Shown piece by piece: positions 52,519-62,556 of a stretch of 64,000 nt of DNA. Position 1 is the first letter of the stretch; the number at the start of each line of letters is the position of its first letter. The notes beneath the pieces are model-generated. The model saw only the letters and a program-made list of their open reading frames with translations, was not told the origin of the DNA and did no database searches. The stretch spans positions 2,108,001 to 2,172,000 of the forward strand of contig NZ_JALEBH010000001.1 of assembly GCF_022758885.1 (NCBI RefSeq). Direction: 5' to 3'. Source of the DNA: Sphingobium sp. BYY-5. GTDB lineage: Bacteria > Pseudomonadota > Alphaproteobacteria > Sphingomonadales > Sphingomonadaceae. The position numbers and the translations under genes are program-made.

Positions 52519-54303
52519 TCAGGCCTTGGTCTGCGGCTCCACGACGCGCACATGCAGGTCGCGAAGCTGCTTATGCTCGGCCGGGCTGGGCGCGCCCATC
52601 AACAGGTCCTCGGCCCGCTGGTTCATCGGGAACAGCGTGATTTCACGCAGATTCTGCGCGCCGCAGAGCAGCATCACGATGCGATCGACGCCGGCGGCCA
52701 TGCCACCGTGCGGCGGCGCGCCATATTGGAAGGCACGATAAAGGCCGCCAAAACGCTCCTCCACATCCTGCTGGCTGAGGCCCACCAGTTCGAACGCCTT
52801 GACCATCAGGTCGGGCGACTGGTTACGGATCGATCCGGAGGCGATCTCATAGCCGTTGCACACCATGTCATATTGATAGGCGTTGATGGTCAGGGGGTCT
52901 TGCCCGTTAAGCGCATCCAGCCCGCCCTGCGGCATGGAGAAGGGATTATGCGCGAAATCGATCGACTTCGTATCCTCATCATATTCGTAGAAGGGGAAGT
53001 CGACGATCCAGCACAGCTCGAAACGATCCTTGTCGATGAGGTCGAGTTGCTCGCCCACACGGACGCGCGCAAGGCCCGCCAGCTTGGCGGCCTGCGATTC
53101 CTTGCCTGCCGCGAAGAACACGCCGTCATTGGGACCAAGGTCCAGCGCCGCAATCAGCTTGGCGGTCGCCTCTTCACCATGATTCTTGGCGATCGGGCCG
53201 CCCGGCACGCCATCCTTGATGTTGATATAGCCCAGGCCCGAATAGCCCTCGCCCCGCGCCCAATTGTTCATGTCGTCGAAGAATTTGCGGCTGCCCGCGC
53301 CTGCGCCCGGCGCCGGGATCGCGCGGATCACGCTGCCGCTCTCCACCAGCGAGGCGAAGATGCCGAAGCCCGATCCATGGAAATGCTCGGTGACATCGGT
53401 GATGAGGATCGGGTTGCGCAGGTCCGGCTTGTCGCTGCCATATTTCAGCATCGCCTCGGCATGGGGGATGCGGGGGAAGCTGCCTGCGGGCGTTACCGGC
53501 TTGCCGTCGGCAAATTGTTCGAACACCTGGGCGATCACCGGCTCCATCGTGTTCCACACATCTTCCTGTGTGACGAAGCTCATTTCCAGGTCGAGCTGGT
53601 AGAATTCGCCCGGCAGGCGGTCGGCGCGCGGATCCTCGTCGCGGAAGCAGGGCGCGATCTGGAAATAGCGGTCGAAGCCCGCAACCATCAGCAACTGCTT
53701 ATATTGCTGCGGCGCCTGCGGCAGGGCGTAGAATTTGCCGGGGTGGATGCGGCTGGGCACCAGAAAGTCGCGCGCGCCTTCGGGTGAAGAAGCGGTCAGG
53801 ATCGGCGTCGAATATTCGGTGAACCCGGCCCCTTCCATGCGGCGGCGCATGTCGGAAATAATCTTGGTGCGCTTCACGATATTGGCGTGCAGCGTCTCGC
53901 GCCGCAGGTCGAGGAAGCGATAGCGCAGGCGGATATCCTCCGGATAGTCCTGCTCGCCCGCTACCGGCAGCGGCAATTCCGCCGCGGTGGAAAGGATCGT
54001 CACGCTGTCAGCCACGATCTCGATTTCGCCCGTCACCATCTTCGGATTGATGGCTTCGGCCGCGCGCGCAACCACCTTGCCCTCGATCGTCACCACGGAT
54101 TCGAGACGCAGGCTCTCCAATATCCTCAGCGGATCGCTATCGGCCTTCGCCACGATCTGCGTGATACCGTAATGATCGCGAAGATCGACGAACAGCACGC
54201 CACCATGATCGCGCTTGCGATGCACCCAGCCCGACACGCGGACCTCATTGCCGACATCGGCCGTGGTCAGAGCGCCGCAGGTATGAGTGCGATAGGCGTG
54301 CAT
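52519..54303 (-). CDS. aspS: Aspartyl-tRNA synthetase
   Basis: 594 residues, a normal bacterial length. An N-terminal OB-fold anticodon-binding domain ([20 protein letters not shown]) is followed by class II motifs: [39 protein letters not shown] and the C-terminal [16 protein letters not shown]. The insertion (GAD) domain is present in the middle. No Asn-specific change can be judged by eye. It is divergent from rnd across 126 bases. Confidence 0.97.
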   Translation of the reverse strand: MHAYRTHTCGALTTADVGNEVRVSGWVHRKRDHGGVLFVDLRDHYGITQIVAKADSDPLRILESLRLESVVTIEGKVVARAAEAINPKMVTGEIEIVADSVTILSTAAELPLPVAGEQDYPEDIRLRYRFLDLRRETLHANIVKRTKIISDMRRRMEGAGFTEYSTPILTASSPEGARDFLVPSRIHPGKFYALPQAPQQYKQLLMVAGFDRYFQIAPCFRDEDPRADRLPGEFYQLDLEMSFVTQEDVWNTMEPVIAQVFEQFADGKPVTPAGSFPRIPHAEAMLKYGSDKPDLRNPILITDVTEHFHGSGFGIFASLVESGSVIRAIPAPGAGAGSRKFFDDMNNWARGEGYSGLGYINIKDGVPGGPIAKNHGEEATAKLIAALDLGPNDGVFFAAGKESQAAKLAGLARVRVGEQLDLIDKDRFELCWIVDFPFYEYDEDTKSIDFAHNPFSMPQGGLDALNGQDPLTINAYQYDMVCNGYEIASGSIRNQSPDLMVKAFELVGLSQQDVEERFGGLYRAFQYGAPPHGGMAAGVDRIVMLLCGAQNLREITLFPMNQRAEDLLMGAPSPAEHKQLRDLHVRVVEPQTKA

Positions 54304-54429
54304 GGCGTTTCGATCTTTCGGATTCGTTTACGGAAATGACAAACTGTTGCAGCCCCGCTATGGCCGGTCATGTCAAGCATTGACGAGCCTGCAGGGAGCG
54401 GGCCAGCCCATAATAAGATCGAAGACCAT

Positions 54430-55596
54430 ATGCAAATTCATCCGCTGATTACTGACAGCAAGACCCTTGCCGATTTCTGCGCCCGCATCGCAAAATCCCC
54501 CTACATCGCCGTCGATACCGAGTTCATGCGGGAAAACAGCTATTGGCCCGAACTGTGCCTGGTCCAGGTCGCCGACGCGCATGAAGCCGCCGCGATCGAT
54601 CCCAAGGCGCCGGGCATCGACCTGACCCCGCTGCTCGACCTGATGGTGGATAATGAGGATGTGCTGAAGGTCTTCCATGCCGGCGGGCAGGATATCGAGA
54701 TCGTCCACAATCTGACCGGCAAGACGCCGCACCCGATGTTCGACACGCAGATCGCGGCGATGGCGCTCGGCCTGGGCGAACAGATCGGCTATGGCAATCT
54801 GGTCGAGGCATGGCTCGGCGTGCAGCTCGACAAGGGCGCCCGCTTCACCGACTGGGCGCGCCGTCCGCTCGACAAGCGCCAGATCGACTATGCGATCGGG
54901 GATGTCACCTATCTGATCCAGATTTTCCCCAAGATGCTGGAGGATCTGCGCAAGACCGGGCGCGGCGGCTGGCTCGACCAGGAAATGGAGCGGATCAGCG
55001 ATCCCGGCAATTACGAGAATGACCCGGAACTGGCCTGGAAGCGTGTCCGCATCGCCAGCCGGAAGGCCGATGTGCTTGGCCGCCTCAAGGCGCTGGCCGC
55101 CTGGCGCGAAATCGAAGCGCAGGACAAGAATCTGCCGCGCGGCCGCATCGTCAAGGATGAGACATTGGCCGACATCGCCAGCCATCCGCCCCGCGCCCAG
55201 GAAGACCTGGGCAAGGTACGCGGTCTGTCCGCCACCTGGAAGACCAACGATATCGGCGCCCGCTTGATGAGCGCCCTCGCCGCACAGAAACCGCTGGGCA
55301 AGGAAGAAATGCCTGAACGCGATCCCAAGCGGCCGGGCCTGGGCAAGGATGGCGCGCTGGTCGCCGATCTGCTGAAGCTGCTGCTCAAGATCCGCTCGCG
55401 CGACATCGACGTGGCCGCGCGCCTGCTCGCGCGCAGCGACGATATCGAAGCGCTGGCGGCGGGCGTGCGCAATGGGCTGTCGATCCTCGAAGGCTGGCGC
55501 TATGAACAGTTCGGCCGCGACGCGGTTGACCTGGTCGAAGGCCGCCTCGCCTTCGCGGTCAAGAATGGCCGGCTCAAAATGACGCGGACCGAATAG
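54430..55596 (+). CDS. rnd: Ribonuclease D
   Basis: 388 residues from ATG 54430; the frame is open to 54370 but the family N-terminus (IHPLITDSKTLADFC) begins here. The DEDD exonuclease domain has VDTEFMRENSYWPELCLVQ, KVFHAGGQDIEIVHN and RPLDKRQIDYAIGDVTYL, followed by an HRDC domain (AAWREIEAQDKNLPRGRIVK). It trims 3' ends of tRNA precursors and other structured RNAs. Confidence 0.95.
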   Translation: MQIHPLITDSKTLADFCARIAKSPYIAVDTEFMRENSYWPELCLVQVADAHEAAAIDPKAPGIDLTPLLDLMVDNEDVLKVFHAGGQDIEIVHNLTGKTPHPMFDTQIAAMALGLGEQIGYGNLVEAWLGVQLDKGARFTDWARRPLDKRQIDYAIGDVTYLIQIFPKMLEDLRKTGRGGWLDQEMERISDPGNYENDPELAWKRVRIASRKADVLGRLKALAAWREIEAQDKNLPRGRIVKDETLADIASHPPRAQEDLGKVRGLSATWKTNDIGARLMSALAAQKPLGKEEMPERDPKRPGLGKDGALVADLLKLLLKIRSRDIDVAARLLARSDDIEALAAGVRNGLSILEGWRYEQFGRDAVDLVEGRLAFAVKNGRLKMTRTE

Positions 55597-55606
55597 GGAG
55601 AGAGAC

Positions 55607-55918
55607 ATGAGGACGGCAGCTTTTGCGATGATGGCGGCGGCGACCGCCCTTCCCCTCGCTGCCTGCGCGGGCGCGAATGGGCCGGGCCCGGATACGCCCC
55701 CTCCCACCGCCGAAGGGCCGTGCAGCAATGACGGCCTCGACCGCTTTATCGGGCAAAAGGCCAGCGCGGAGGTGGGCGCGGAACTGCTCAAGGCGTCGGG
55801 CGCGAAGACGCTGCGCTGGGGCGGCCCCGGCACGGCGATGACCATGGACTTCCGCCCCGATCGCCTGACCGTCAGCTATGACGAACAGATGGCGATCACC
55901 GCCGCCCGTTGCGGCTGA
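55607..55918 (+). CDS. Inhibitor I78-family lipoprotein
   Basis: 103 residues. A lipoprotein signal (ALPLAACAG, Cys about residue 20) precedes a short domain with CSNDGLDRFIGQKASAEVG, DFRPDRLTVSYDEQMAI and a final CG, matching the I78 peptidase-inhibitor family. GGGAGAGAG precedes the ATG 11 bases after rnd. A periplasmic protease inhibitor role is inferred. Confidence 0.85.
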   Translation: MRTAAFAMMAAATALPLAACAGANGPGPDTPPPTAEGPCSNDGLDRFIGQKASAEVGAELLKASGAKTLRWGGPGTAMTMDFRPDRLTVSYDEQMAITAARCG

Positions 55919-56038
55919 CCGTCCTGCCCCCGTTCGCTTGGGGCGCATTCGAGAAACGATAGATATACGCCATCCGTATCTCGACGTCGCTCGATAGGGG
56001 CGGCAGGGGTCGGCGCATATTTTCCAGAGGCATTTCCC

Positions 56039-56428
56039 ATGACCGCCACCGCCGACCTCGCCATCCGCCTGGCCCGCGCCACATTCAACCGCGCCCTCGC
56101 CGAAGCCGACCTCGACGCTATCGCTCCGTTGCTGGCGCGCGACGCCATCCTGGTCACGGGTTCCGACAGCGCGGTGATCGCCGGTCGCAAGGCGCAACTC
56201 CTGGCCTGGAAGCGCGAATTCGCCTCGGCCGATCGCCTCATTTACAGCCGCACCCCCGGCAATATCACCGTCTCTCCCGTCGAACCGATCGCAATGGAGC
56301 AGGGCCATTGGCAGGGCGTCGCCGCCGACACCGGCCGCACGCTCGCTTCGGGCAGCTACGCGGCCAAATGGCGGAAGGCCGGCGACGCCTGGGTCATAGA
56401 AGCGGAAATATATCTCACCCTGACCTGA
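56039..56428 (+). CDS. SnoaL-like/DUF4440 protein
   Basis: 129 residues with the cone-shaped SnoaL/NTF2 pattern: RATFNRALAEADLDAIAPLL near the start, ILVTGSDSAVIAGRKAQLL and AKWRKAGDAWVIEAEIYLTL at the end. There is no signal peptide. It may bind a small molecule or be an isomerase-like enzyme; the substrate is unknown. The 120 bases upstream hold no gene. Confidence 0.82.
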   Translation: MTATADLAIRLARATFNRALAEADLDAIAPLLARDAILVTGSDSAVIAGRKAQLLAWKREFASADRLIYSRTPGNITVSPVEPIAMEQGHWQGVAADTGRTLASGSYAAKWRKAGDAWVIEAEIYLTLT

Positions 56429-56435
56429 TCCGGTC

Positions 56436-57137
56436 CTACAGTTCCAGTCCGATCAGCGTCCCGCTGGCGATCCGGTCGACATAGCGCTTGCCGTCGATCT
56501 CCAGCCAGTCGGGCGTGACTTCCAGCCGCCGGCCGCGAATGGTGGTGCGCAGATGCTCGACGGCAATCCGGTTGCGTGCCACGATCCTCAGCACGCACAG
56601 GCCATCGCCCCGCGCCGCCATCATCGAATAGCGGTCTCCGCGCAGCAGGAAATGCCAACTGCCATTGCCCGGCTTCCACTCATTGCCGTCGATGACCTGC
56701 ACCGGCCCGCCATCCTGCGCGCCCAGCCGCACGCTGATCCGGGTCGCCCCGCTGGTCCGGCGCGGCGGCGCGAAAATCAGGATCGGTTCGCCATCCAGCG
56801 TGATCGGGATCGGCGTGTCGCGCAGCAACCGCGATCCACCGATAATCAACTGCGGCAATTCCGCCGAAAATGGCAGCCGATCGCGGGCGAAATGGCGCTG
56901 GCGCACCACGGGGTTGGCGTGGAAGCTGTGCACCTGGGTCGCCGTCAGCCGCCCTTCCTCGACCAGGCCATGGCAGGTCGGGCACAGCAAGGTCGCGCCC
57001 GGTCCGTCGGGCAACCCCAGATAACGATAGATGGTCACGCCGCAGCGCACGCAGGCAAAGCCACAAGTCTGGCGGATTTCAGCGCGCTGCTCGGCCGTCA
57101 GATCCAGCAAAGACGGCATCACTCGCAAACCCACCAT
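56436..57137 (-). CDS. HNH-type nuclease-like zinc protein
   Basis: 233 residues from ATG 57137 (AAAGGGG about 9 bases upstream). Near the N-terminus CGFACVRCG and LLCPTCHGLV provide two zinc-binding CxxC pairs around a short beta-beta-alpha unit, as in HNH endonucleases of phage and genomic islands. The rest, with PVQVIDGNEWKPGNG and IEVEHLRTT-like stretches, is a beta-rich region I do not recognise. The stop faces the SnoaL-like gene 7 bases away. Confidence 0.65.
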   Translation of the reverse strand: MVGLRVMPSLLDLTAEQRAEIRQTCGFACVRCGVTIYRYLGLPDGPGATLLCPTCHGLVEEGRLTATQVHSFHANPVVRQRHFARDRLPFSAELPQLIIGGSRLLRDTPIPITLDGEPILIFAPPRRTSGATRISVRLGAQDGGPVQVIDGNEWKPGNGSWHFLLRGDRYSMMAARGDGLCVLRIVARNRIAVEHLRTTIRGRRLEVTPDWLEIDGKRYVDRIASGTLIGLEL

Positions 57138-57286
57138 GAAGACACCCCTTTGCGCCGCCGTCCACCCCTTTGCGGATCGGCGTTCCTGACATGGCGTCCT
57201 CTTGCGACTGGGCGTTCTGACGACCCCCTTTGGTTACGCTATCGTTGAAATAAATCCGTCCGAGTCAAGCGTCTGTACGAAATCTT

Positions 57287-57673
57287 CTATCGTTGCGGCA
57301 GCAGGTCCACGTTGCGCGCCGCCGCGATCGCGCGGATACGGTCGGGGCGCGGCATGTTCTTGATCGCGATTTCGGCGATGTCTCCCGCGCTGAACAGCTC
57401 GACATGGCCGACGCCGAACAACCGCTGCCCCAGGCTCTGGGTGATCCGCACCGACCGGATGCTCGACAGCGCGATTTCGGTCCGCTGCTTGGCCAGCAGC
57501 CCCCGCTCCATCAGCGCCTCCCGTTCCGACAGCGCCAGCCGCTCGCCCTTGTGCATCACCCACCACACCCCGATCGCCAGGATACCGACGACCGAAATCA
57601 GCAGCAGGCTGAACAATAAGGGATGCGCCCGGAACATCGCGGGATGCTCGTCATACAGCCAGGTTTCGCTCAC
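57287..57673 (-). CDS. Membrane protein with bacterial PH-like domain
   Basis: 128 residues from GTG 57673, chosen because GGAGG is 5 bases upstream; no ATG fits better. One or two hydrophobic segments (LLFSLLLISVVGILAIGVWW) are followed by a bPH2/YdbT-like domain (TEIALSSIRSVRITQSLGQR and GVGHVELFSAGDIAEIAIKN). The function is unknown. Confidence 0.8.
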   Translation of the reverse strand: MSETWLYDEHPAMFRAHPLLFSLLLISVVGILAIGVWWVMHKGERLALSEREALMERGLLAKQRTEIALSSIRSVRITQSLGQRLFGVGHVELFSAGDIAEIAIKNMPRPDRIRAIAAARNVDLLPQR

Positions 57674-57799
57674 GCCGCCTCCAATGATCTTGGCAGCGCC
57701 GACTTGACCATGGCCCGGTCGGGCCGTCAAGGCGCATGGCGCACAATCCGCACGACGTCGGCGATCGCCAGCCCGGCGGAGAAAATCGCTGTCCTACAC

Positions 57800-57816
57800 A
57801 TAACCAGATAGGTTAT
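57800..57816. promoter_or_regulatory. Palindrome before the terminase-like gene
   Basis: ATAACC AGATA GGTTAT, 6-bp arms, ends 10 bases before ATG 57827. It could be an operator or a protein-binding site. Confidence 0.4.
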
Positions 57817-57826
57817 TTACGCAGGC

Positions 57827-58540
57827 ATGACGAAACGCATCGCTCCCCCCGCCCCGCCATCGACCATGCGCCCTGCCGCCGATGTGGCGGCCAGGCTCGC
57901 GCAGTTACCCGATTTCAAGGCGGTCCCCCGTCGCTATCGCCATGACGGCTGGACGCCCGAACGCCAGCGCGCCTTCATCGCCGCGCTCGCCGACATGGGA
58001 TCGGTCAAGGCGGCCGCGCGCAGCATCGGCATGACCTCGGAAAGCGCCTATTGCCCGCGTCGCCAGCGCGGCGTGGAGGGTTTCGCGGCGGCATGGCTGG
58101 CCGCGCTCGACCATGGCGTGCGGCGGCTGGAGGATATCGCGCTGGAACGCGCCATCCACGGGGTGGAGGTGCCGGTCTACAGCTATGGCAAACTGGTCGG
58201 CACGCGCCGCGTCTTTAATGACCGGCTCCTTATGTTCATGCTGCGCAACCGCGCGCCCGACCGCTTCACCCCCCGGGCGTCGGTCCGCCCGCAACCGGTG
58301 GTGGCCGATCCGATGGCAGAACGCCCGGACAGCCCCGACGCGATCCAGCGGGTCAAAGAGGTGCTGGAAACCATCCGCCGCTACCGCGCCGCCGAGGAAG
58401 CCGCCCCCCAAGGCCCGATCACGATCCGGGGCGACGAGCGCGTGGCGTTCGAACGGTGGAAGGCCGGGGGCGAAGCGGTGGCGGATGGTCGGGTGGACGA
58501 CAGGGATGTGACCGAGGGGCTGGGGATCAGGCGGATTTGA
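57827..58540 (+). CDS. Phage terminase small-subunit-like/HTH protein
   Basis: 237 residues. The N-terminal part has an HTH of the homeodomain-like terminase type (GWTPERQRAFIAALADMGSV and KAAARSIGMTSESAY), followed by a helical region. No terminase large subunit, portal or other phage gene adjoins it, so it is probably a chromosomal relative used for another purpose. The function is unknown. Confidence 0.7.
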   Translation: MTKRIAPPAPPSTMRPAADVAARLAQLPDFKAVPRRYRHDGWTPERQRAFIAALADMGSVKAAARSIGMTSESAYCPRRQRGVEGFAAAWLAALDHGVRRLEDIALERAIHGVEVPVYSYGKLVGTRRVFNDRLLMFMLRNRAPDRFTPRASVRPQPVVADPMAERPDSPDAIQRVKEVLETIRRYRAAEEAAPQGPITIRGDERVAFERWKAGGEAVADGRVDDRDVTEGLGIRRI

Positions 58541-58752
58541 GGGAAATGGCCGATTATTGCCATTTCCCCTGGTCATGCCGGGCTTGACGGTCGTATAAAT
58601 GGCTGAAAATGGCCGTTTCCCGCCAGCCTGCTTCTGAAGTTACAACTTCAGGAAGCGGACTTTCGCAGCAAATTGTCGGTACGCAACGCGGGGAACATGG
58701 CACGGATTCTGCGGAAGGCCTTCCGCAGGGGGGAGAGCAGCGGCGCCAGGCG
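58541..58752. other. Convergent intergenic region rich in palindromes
   Basis: GGGAAATGGC/GCCATTTCCC (58541-58550 with 58559-58568) directly follows the plus-strand stop and is a likely terminator. TGAAGTT AC AACTTCA follows further on, then CTGCGGAAGGCCTTCCGCAG, a perfect 20-base palindrome at 58709-58728. No gene is seen. Confidence 0.5.
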
Positions 58753-59805
58753 TTATGCCACCTTCCTCCGGTCAATGCCGTCGGTATCCGTGGCAGAGGT
58801 GTGGACGATCGAGACTATTGTGCCGGGATGGCCCCCCTGGGTCTCGACGGTAGCATCCATCTGATTGGCCAGTGCCTCGACGATGCTGGTGCCCAGACCC
58901 GGTTTCGCGTCGGCCAGCGACTTGGGGGTGCCAACGCCATCGTCACTGATCGATAGTTTCCAGTCCTGCCCGCGCGAATGATAATCGACCAGGATCTTGC
59001 CGCTGCGATCGCCGGGGAAGGCGTGTTTGAGCGCATTGATCACAAGCTCGGTGACGATCAGTCCCAGACTGACCGAAATGTCCGCGTTCACGCTACTGTC
59101 GTCGGCAGTCACTTCAAGCGACAGTTGATCATGATCGCGGATCATCGATGCGCCCAGGCTCTGACAAAGCTGGGTGAAATAGGTGCGCAGTTCCACATCG
59201 CCCAATCGCGATGCCGCAAGCTGCTGCTGGAGGGTGGCGATAGACATGACCCGGTGGTGCGCATCATGGAGATGGCCGCGGGTCTCTTCCGATTGCACCC
59301 GCCGCGCGCTCTGCATGAGCACGCTGGCAATGATTTGCAGGCTGTTGGCGACGCGATGCTGGATTTCCTGGAGCAGTATCGCCTTTTCGCGCAGCAGGTC
59401 ATCCTTTAGCTTTTCGCTGATCCGTGCCTGGGTGACGTCGGAAATGGTCAGGAGCAGGCGGACCTGTTCGGCATCGCCATATTCAAGCTTCTGTGCGTTG
59501 AGGACGAGGCGGCGTGGTACGGCATCGCCCCTGAGTTCCATCTCATAGGCTTCGATCTTTGCATGACCGGAGAGGGTTGCCGCGAGCAAGGATCGAAGCT
59601 GCGGCACGTCCCATTCGCGCGCGCTTAGCTGGAATAGCGGTCGTCCGGCCACATTCTGCGGATCGAGGGCGAAAGTGCTGTAGAAGGACGTGCTGGCGGC
59701 GATCACGGACAGATCACCATCAAGCAGAAGCGCGGGCGCGGTGGAAGACGCAAGGATAGCCAGCGCCAGATTGTGCGCAATGTCGGTATGGCTCGTTCGG
59801 TTCAC
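58753..59805 (-). CDS. PAS-HisKA_2 (HWE-like) sensor histidine kinase
   Basis: 350 residues from GTG 59805, where the sensor domain begins; the frame extends upstream. A PAS domain (residues about 20-125) is followed by the phosphoacceptor His in LLQEIQHRVANSLQIIASVL and a HATPase with SLGLIVTELVINALKHAFPG and GLGTSIVEALANQMDA. There is no LOV cysteine motif and no membrane segment, so it senses cytosolic signals. In sphingomonads such kinases often feed the general stress response; this link is inference. Confidence 0.88.
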   Translation of the reverse strand: MNRTSHTDIAHNLALAILASSTAPALLLDGDLSVIAASTSFYSTFALDPQNVAGRPLFQLSAREWDVPQLRSLLAATLSGHAKIEAYEMELRGDAVPRRLVLNAQKLEYGDAEQVRLLLTISDVTQARISEKLKDDLLREKAILLQEIQHRVANSLQIIASVLMQSARRVQSEETRGHLHDAHHRVMSIATLQQQLAASRLGDVELRTYFTQLCQSLGASMIRDHDQLSLEVTADDSSVNADISVSLGLIVTELVINALKHAFPGDRSGKILVDYHSRGQDWKLSISDDGVGTPKSLADAKPGLGTSIVEALANQMDATVETQGGHPGTIVSIVHTSATDTDGIDRRKVA

Positions 59806-59892
59806 GATATGCCCCCTTCCGGGGAAGCCGGGAGCTTGCGGGGATGAAAGCCGGTCCGGGTAGCGGCGACATACTGCTCCCCGGTCGGGAAC

Positions 59893-60075
59893 ATGGACTC
59901 GCATCCGCTCCGTAGCATGGATAACGCCGAGACCCGGCGTCTATTCGATCAAGGGAGGATATTTCGGTTCGGAGCGCCCGCTGAGGGGAACGGATCGAGC
60001 AAGCCCCCCTGGGTGAACGAATCTCAGGTGTCGAACGCAATTGCCTGGCTGCTAAATGGCGACAATTGGCGCTGA
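59893..60075 (+). CDS. Doubtful 60-codon ORF opposite the kinase promoter
   Basis: ATG 59893 (or 59917) opens a short frame with LFDQGRIFRFGAPAEG and VSNAIAWLLNGDNWR. It lacks a clear ribosome site. It fills the 276-base gap between the kinase and the next gene; nothing else is seen there. Confidence 0.2.
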   Translation: MDSHPLRSMDNAETRRLFDQGRIFRFGAPAEGNGSSKPPWVNESQVSNAIAWLLNGDNWR

Positions 60076-60081
60076 TCAACC

Positions 60082-60558
60082 CTACCCCACTCGCCCCCTG
60101 ACCGCCGCCAGCACCTCGCCCGCCAGTCGCGCATAATCGGCGCAGGCGCGCTGCATTGCTGCCTCGGCGCCCTCACCGCGTAGGTGCCCATAATAATGGC
60201 GATTCTGCGCCGCGCGCATTTCGCGCAGCCGCGCGCGCGCTTCCACCGCCAGCCCCAGTTGCGGCCCGGTGCGCCGCCAGGCTTCGGCTGCGCTGAAGAT
60301 GCGGCGGCCGGGATGAATGCCCGGATCGTCCCCCGCCGCCGCGCCCAGCCGGTGGCCCCGCCCCGCTTCCACGATCAGGTCGGTCAGGAACAGGTCGAGT
60401 TCGCGCAGGCCGTTGCCGATCAGCTTGGCCGGCATGGCGGCACGCCGCCTGCCCGCCGCATCGGGACAGACGCCCATCGACATGCCGTTGGCCAGAAACG
60501 CGGCCGCCCGCTCGATTCGTGCGACCTGCCGCGCAAGCTCTGCGCAGCGGTCGCCCAT
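60082..60558 (-). CDS. Hypothetical protein downstream of lepA
   Basis: About 158 residues from ATG 60558; ATG 60573, which overlaps the lepA stop, is also possible. It is helical and charged (CAELARQVARIERAAAFL, LRELDLFLTDLIVEAGRGHR, HYYGHLRGEGAEAAMQRACA) with no signal or membrane segment. I do not recognise the family. It is translationally coupled or near-coupled to lepA. Confidence 0.65.
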   Translation of the reverse strand: MGDRCAELARQVARIERAAAFLANGMSMGVCPDAAGRRRAAMPAKLIGNGLRELDLFLTDLIVEAGRGHRLGAAAGDDPGIHPGRRIFSAAEAWRRTGPQLGLAVEARARLREMRAAQNRHYYGHLRGEGAEAAMQRACADYARLAGEVLAAVRGRVG

Positions 60559-60562
60559 CAGA

Positions 60563-62371
60563 TCAGCTCTCATCCCCCATGCGCAGCGCCGCAATGAACG
60601 CCTCCTGCGGAATCTGCACGCTGCCATATTCGCGCATCCGCTTCTTGCCTTCCTTCTGCTTGTCGAGCAGCTTCTTCTTGCGGCTGATGTCGCCGCCATA
60701 GCATTTGGCGGTGACGTCCTTGCGCATCGCCGCGATCGTTTCGCGCGCGATCACCTTGCCGCCGATCGCCGCCTGGATCGGGATTTTGAACAGATGGCGA
60801 GGGATCAGGTCCTTCAACCGCTCGCACATGCCGCGCCCGCGCGATTCGGCGGTGCCGCGATGGACGATCATGCTCAGCGCATCGACCGGCTCGCTGTTGA
60901 CCATGATGCTCATCTTGACCAGGTCGCCTTCGCGATAGCCGATCTGATGATAGTCGAAACTGGCATAGCCCCGGCTGATGCTTTTCAGCCGATCGTAAAA
61001 GTCGAATACCACTTCGTTGAGCGGCAGTTCATATGTCACCTGCGCCCGCCCGCCGACATAGGTCAGGTTCTTCTGGATGCCGCGCCGGTCCTGGCACAGC
61101 TTCAGGATCGAACCCAGATATTCGTCCGGGCAATAGATGATCGCCTCGATCCACGGCTCCTCGATCTCGTCGATCTTGGTCGGGTCGGGCATGTCGGCCG
61201 GATTATGCAGTTCGATCTCGCCCGCGCCATAGGTGAGTTGGATCTTGTACACCACCGACGGCGCGGTGGTGATGAGGTCCAGGTCATATTCGCGCGTCAG
61301 CCGCTCCTGGATGATCTCCAGATGGAGCAGCCCCAGGAACCCGCAGCGGAAGCCGAAGCCCAGCGCCGCACTGCTTTCCATCTCGAAGGAGAAGGACGCA
61401 TCGTTCAGGCGCAGCTTGCTGATGCTGTCCCGCAGCTTGTCGAAATCATTGGCGTCGACCGGGAACAGGCCACAGAACACAACCGGCTGCACTTCCTTGA
61501 AGCCCGGCAGCGCCTTGGCCGCGGGATTCTTGACCGTGGTGATGGTGTCGCCGACGCGGGTCTGGCTGATATCCTTGATCTGCGCGGTGATGAAGCCGAT
61601 CTCGCCGGGGCCGAGTTCGGGCAATTGCTCGATCTTGGGTCGCATACAGCCGACCCGGTCGATGAGATGCTCGGTGCCGCCGATCATGAACTTGATGTTC
61701 TGCCCCTTCTTGATGACGCCGTTCATCACGCGCACCAGGATGACGACGCCCAGATAGGGGTCGTACCAGCTATCGACCAGCATCGCTTCCAGCGGGGCGT
61801 CGCGGTCGCCCTTGGGCGGGGGGATCTTCTTGACGATGGCTTCGAGGATATCGTCGATGCCGATGCCGGACTTGGCGCTGGCCAGCACCGCTTCGGACGC
61901 ATCGAGGCCGATCACCTCCTCGATTTCCGCGCGCACCTTTTCCGGTTCGGCGGCGGGCAGGTCGATCTTGTTGAGCACCGGCACGATCTCATGGTCATGC
62001 TCGATCGACTGGTAGACATTGGCCAGTGTCTGCGCTTCGACGCCCTGCGCGGCGTCCACGACCAGCAGCGCGCCCTCGCACGCGGCCAGGCTGCGCGACA
62101 CTTCATAGGCGAAGTCGACATGGCCCGGCGTGTCCATCAGGTTCAGCTCATAGGTTTCGCCATTTTTCGCTACATAATCGAGGCGCACCGTCTGCGCCTT
62201 GATGGTGATGCCGCGCTCCTTTTCGATGTCCATGTTATCAAGGACTTGCGCGCTCATCTCGCGGTCCGTCAGGCCGCCGGTGCGTTGGATCAGCCGGTCG
62301 GCCAGGGTCGATTTGCCATGGTCGATATGCGCGATGATAGAGAAGTTGCGGATGTGGCTGAGCTGTGTCAT
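60563..62371 (-). CDS. lepA: Elongation factor 4 (LepA)
   Basis: 602 residues from ATG 62371 ([20 protein letters not shown]); upstream in-frame ATGs at 62392 and 62440 lack better sites. G-domain motifs are [29 protein letters not shown] and PVLNKIDLP, followed by the EF-G-like domains and the LepA-specific C-terminal domain ([20 protein letters not shown]). It acts as a GTPase on ribosomes under stress. It is divergent from the CsgG-like gene. Confidence 0.97.
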   Translation of the reverse strand: MTQLSHIRNFSIIAHIDHGKSTLADRLIQRTGGLTDREMSAQVLDNMDIEKERGITIKAQTVRLDYVAKNGETYELNLMDTPGHVDFAYEVSRSLAACEGALLVVDAAQGVEAQTLANVYQSIEHDHEIVPVLNKIDLPAAEPEKVRAEIEEVIGLDASEAVLASAKSGIGIDDILEAIVKKIPPPKGDRDAPLEAMLVDSWYDPYLGVVILVRVMNGVIKKGQNIKFMIGGTEHLIDRVGCMRPKIEQLPELGPGEIGFITAQIKDISQTRVGDTITTVKNPAAKALPGFKEVQPVVFCGLFPVDANDFDKLRDSISKLRLNDASFSFEMESSAALGFGFRCGFLGLLHLEIIQERLTREYDLDLITTAPSVVYKIQLTYGAGEIELHNPADMPDPTKIDEIEEPWIEAIIYCPDEYLGSILKLCQDRRGIQKNLTYVGGRAQVTYELPLNEVVFDFYDRLKSISRGYASFDYHQIGYREGDLVKMSIMVNSEPVDALSMIVHRGTAESRGRGMCERLKDLIPRHLFKIPIQAAIGGKVIARETIAAMRKDVTAKCYGGDISRKKKLLDKQKEGKKRMREYGSVQIPQEAFIAALRMGDES

Positions 62372-62556
62372 GGGCGCGCCGATAGCAGTCATTTCGCGCG
62401 CTGTCAGCAGGATCACGCTGTCAGCGTCAATCCATGACAAGGGCCGTCATATCCGGCCTCATTGCTTGGAAGCGAAAGGCCGCTGTGCTAGGTAGCCGCC
62501 AAAATATCCGGGGCGCGCGACATTCTTTATATCAAGCAAAGAACGGGGTTCTTGAA

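Noticed and set aside
51814..53787. Open reading frame of 657 codons on the plus strand opposite ppk2 and aspS
   Set aside because: It runs antisense to aspS, whose motifs are complete; there is no independent start signal.
57144..57175. Direct repeat CACCCCTTTGCG before the HNH gene
   Set aside because: Only two copies; one contains the ribosome site, so it is more likely chance or a local duplication than a functional array.
59887..59914. EcfG-type general stress promoter (GGAAC ... CGTT)
   Set aside because: GGAAC is present but the spacing is 18 and the downstream element is CGTA, not CGTT.
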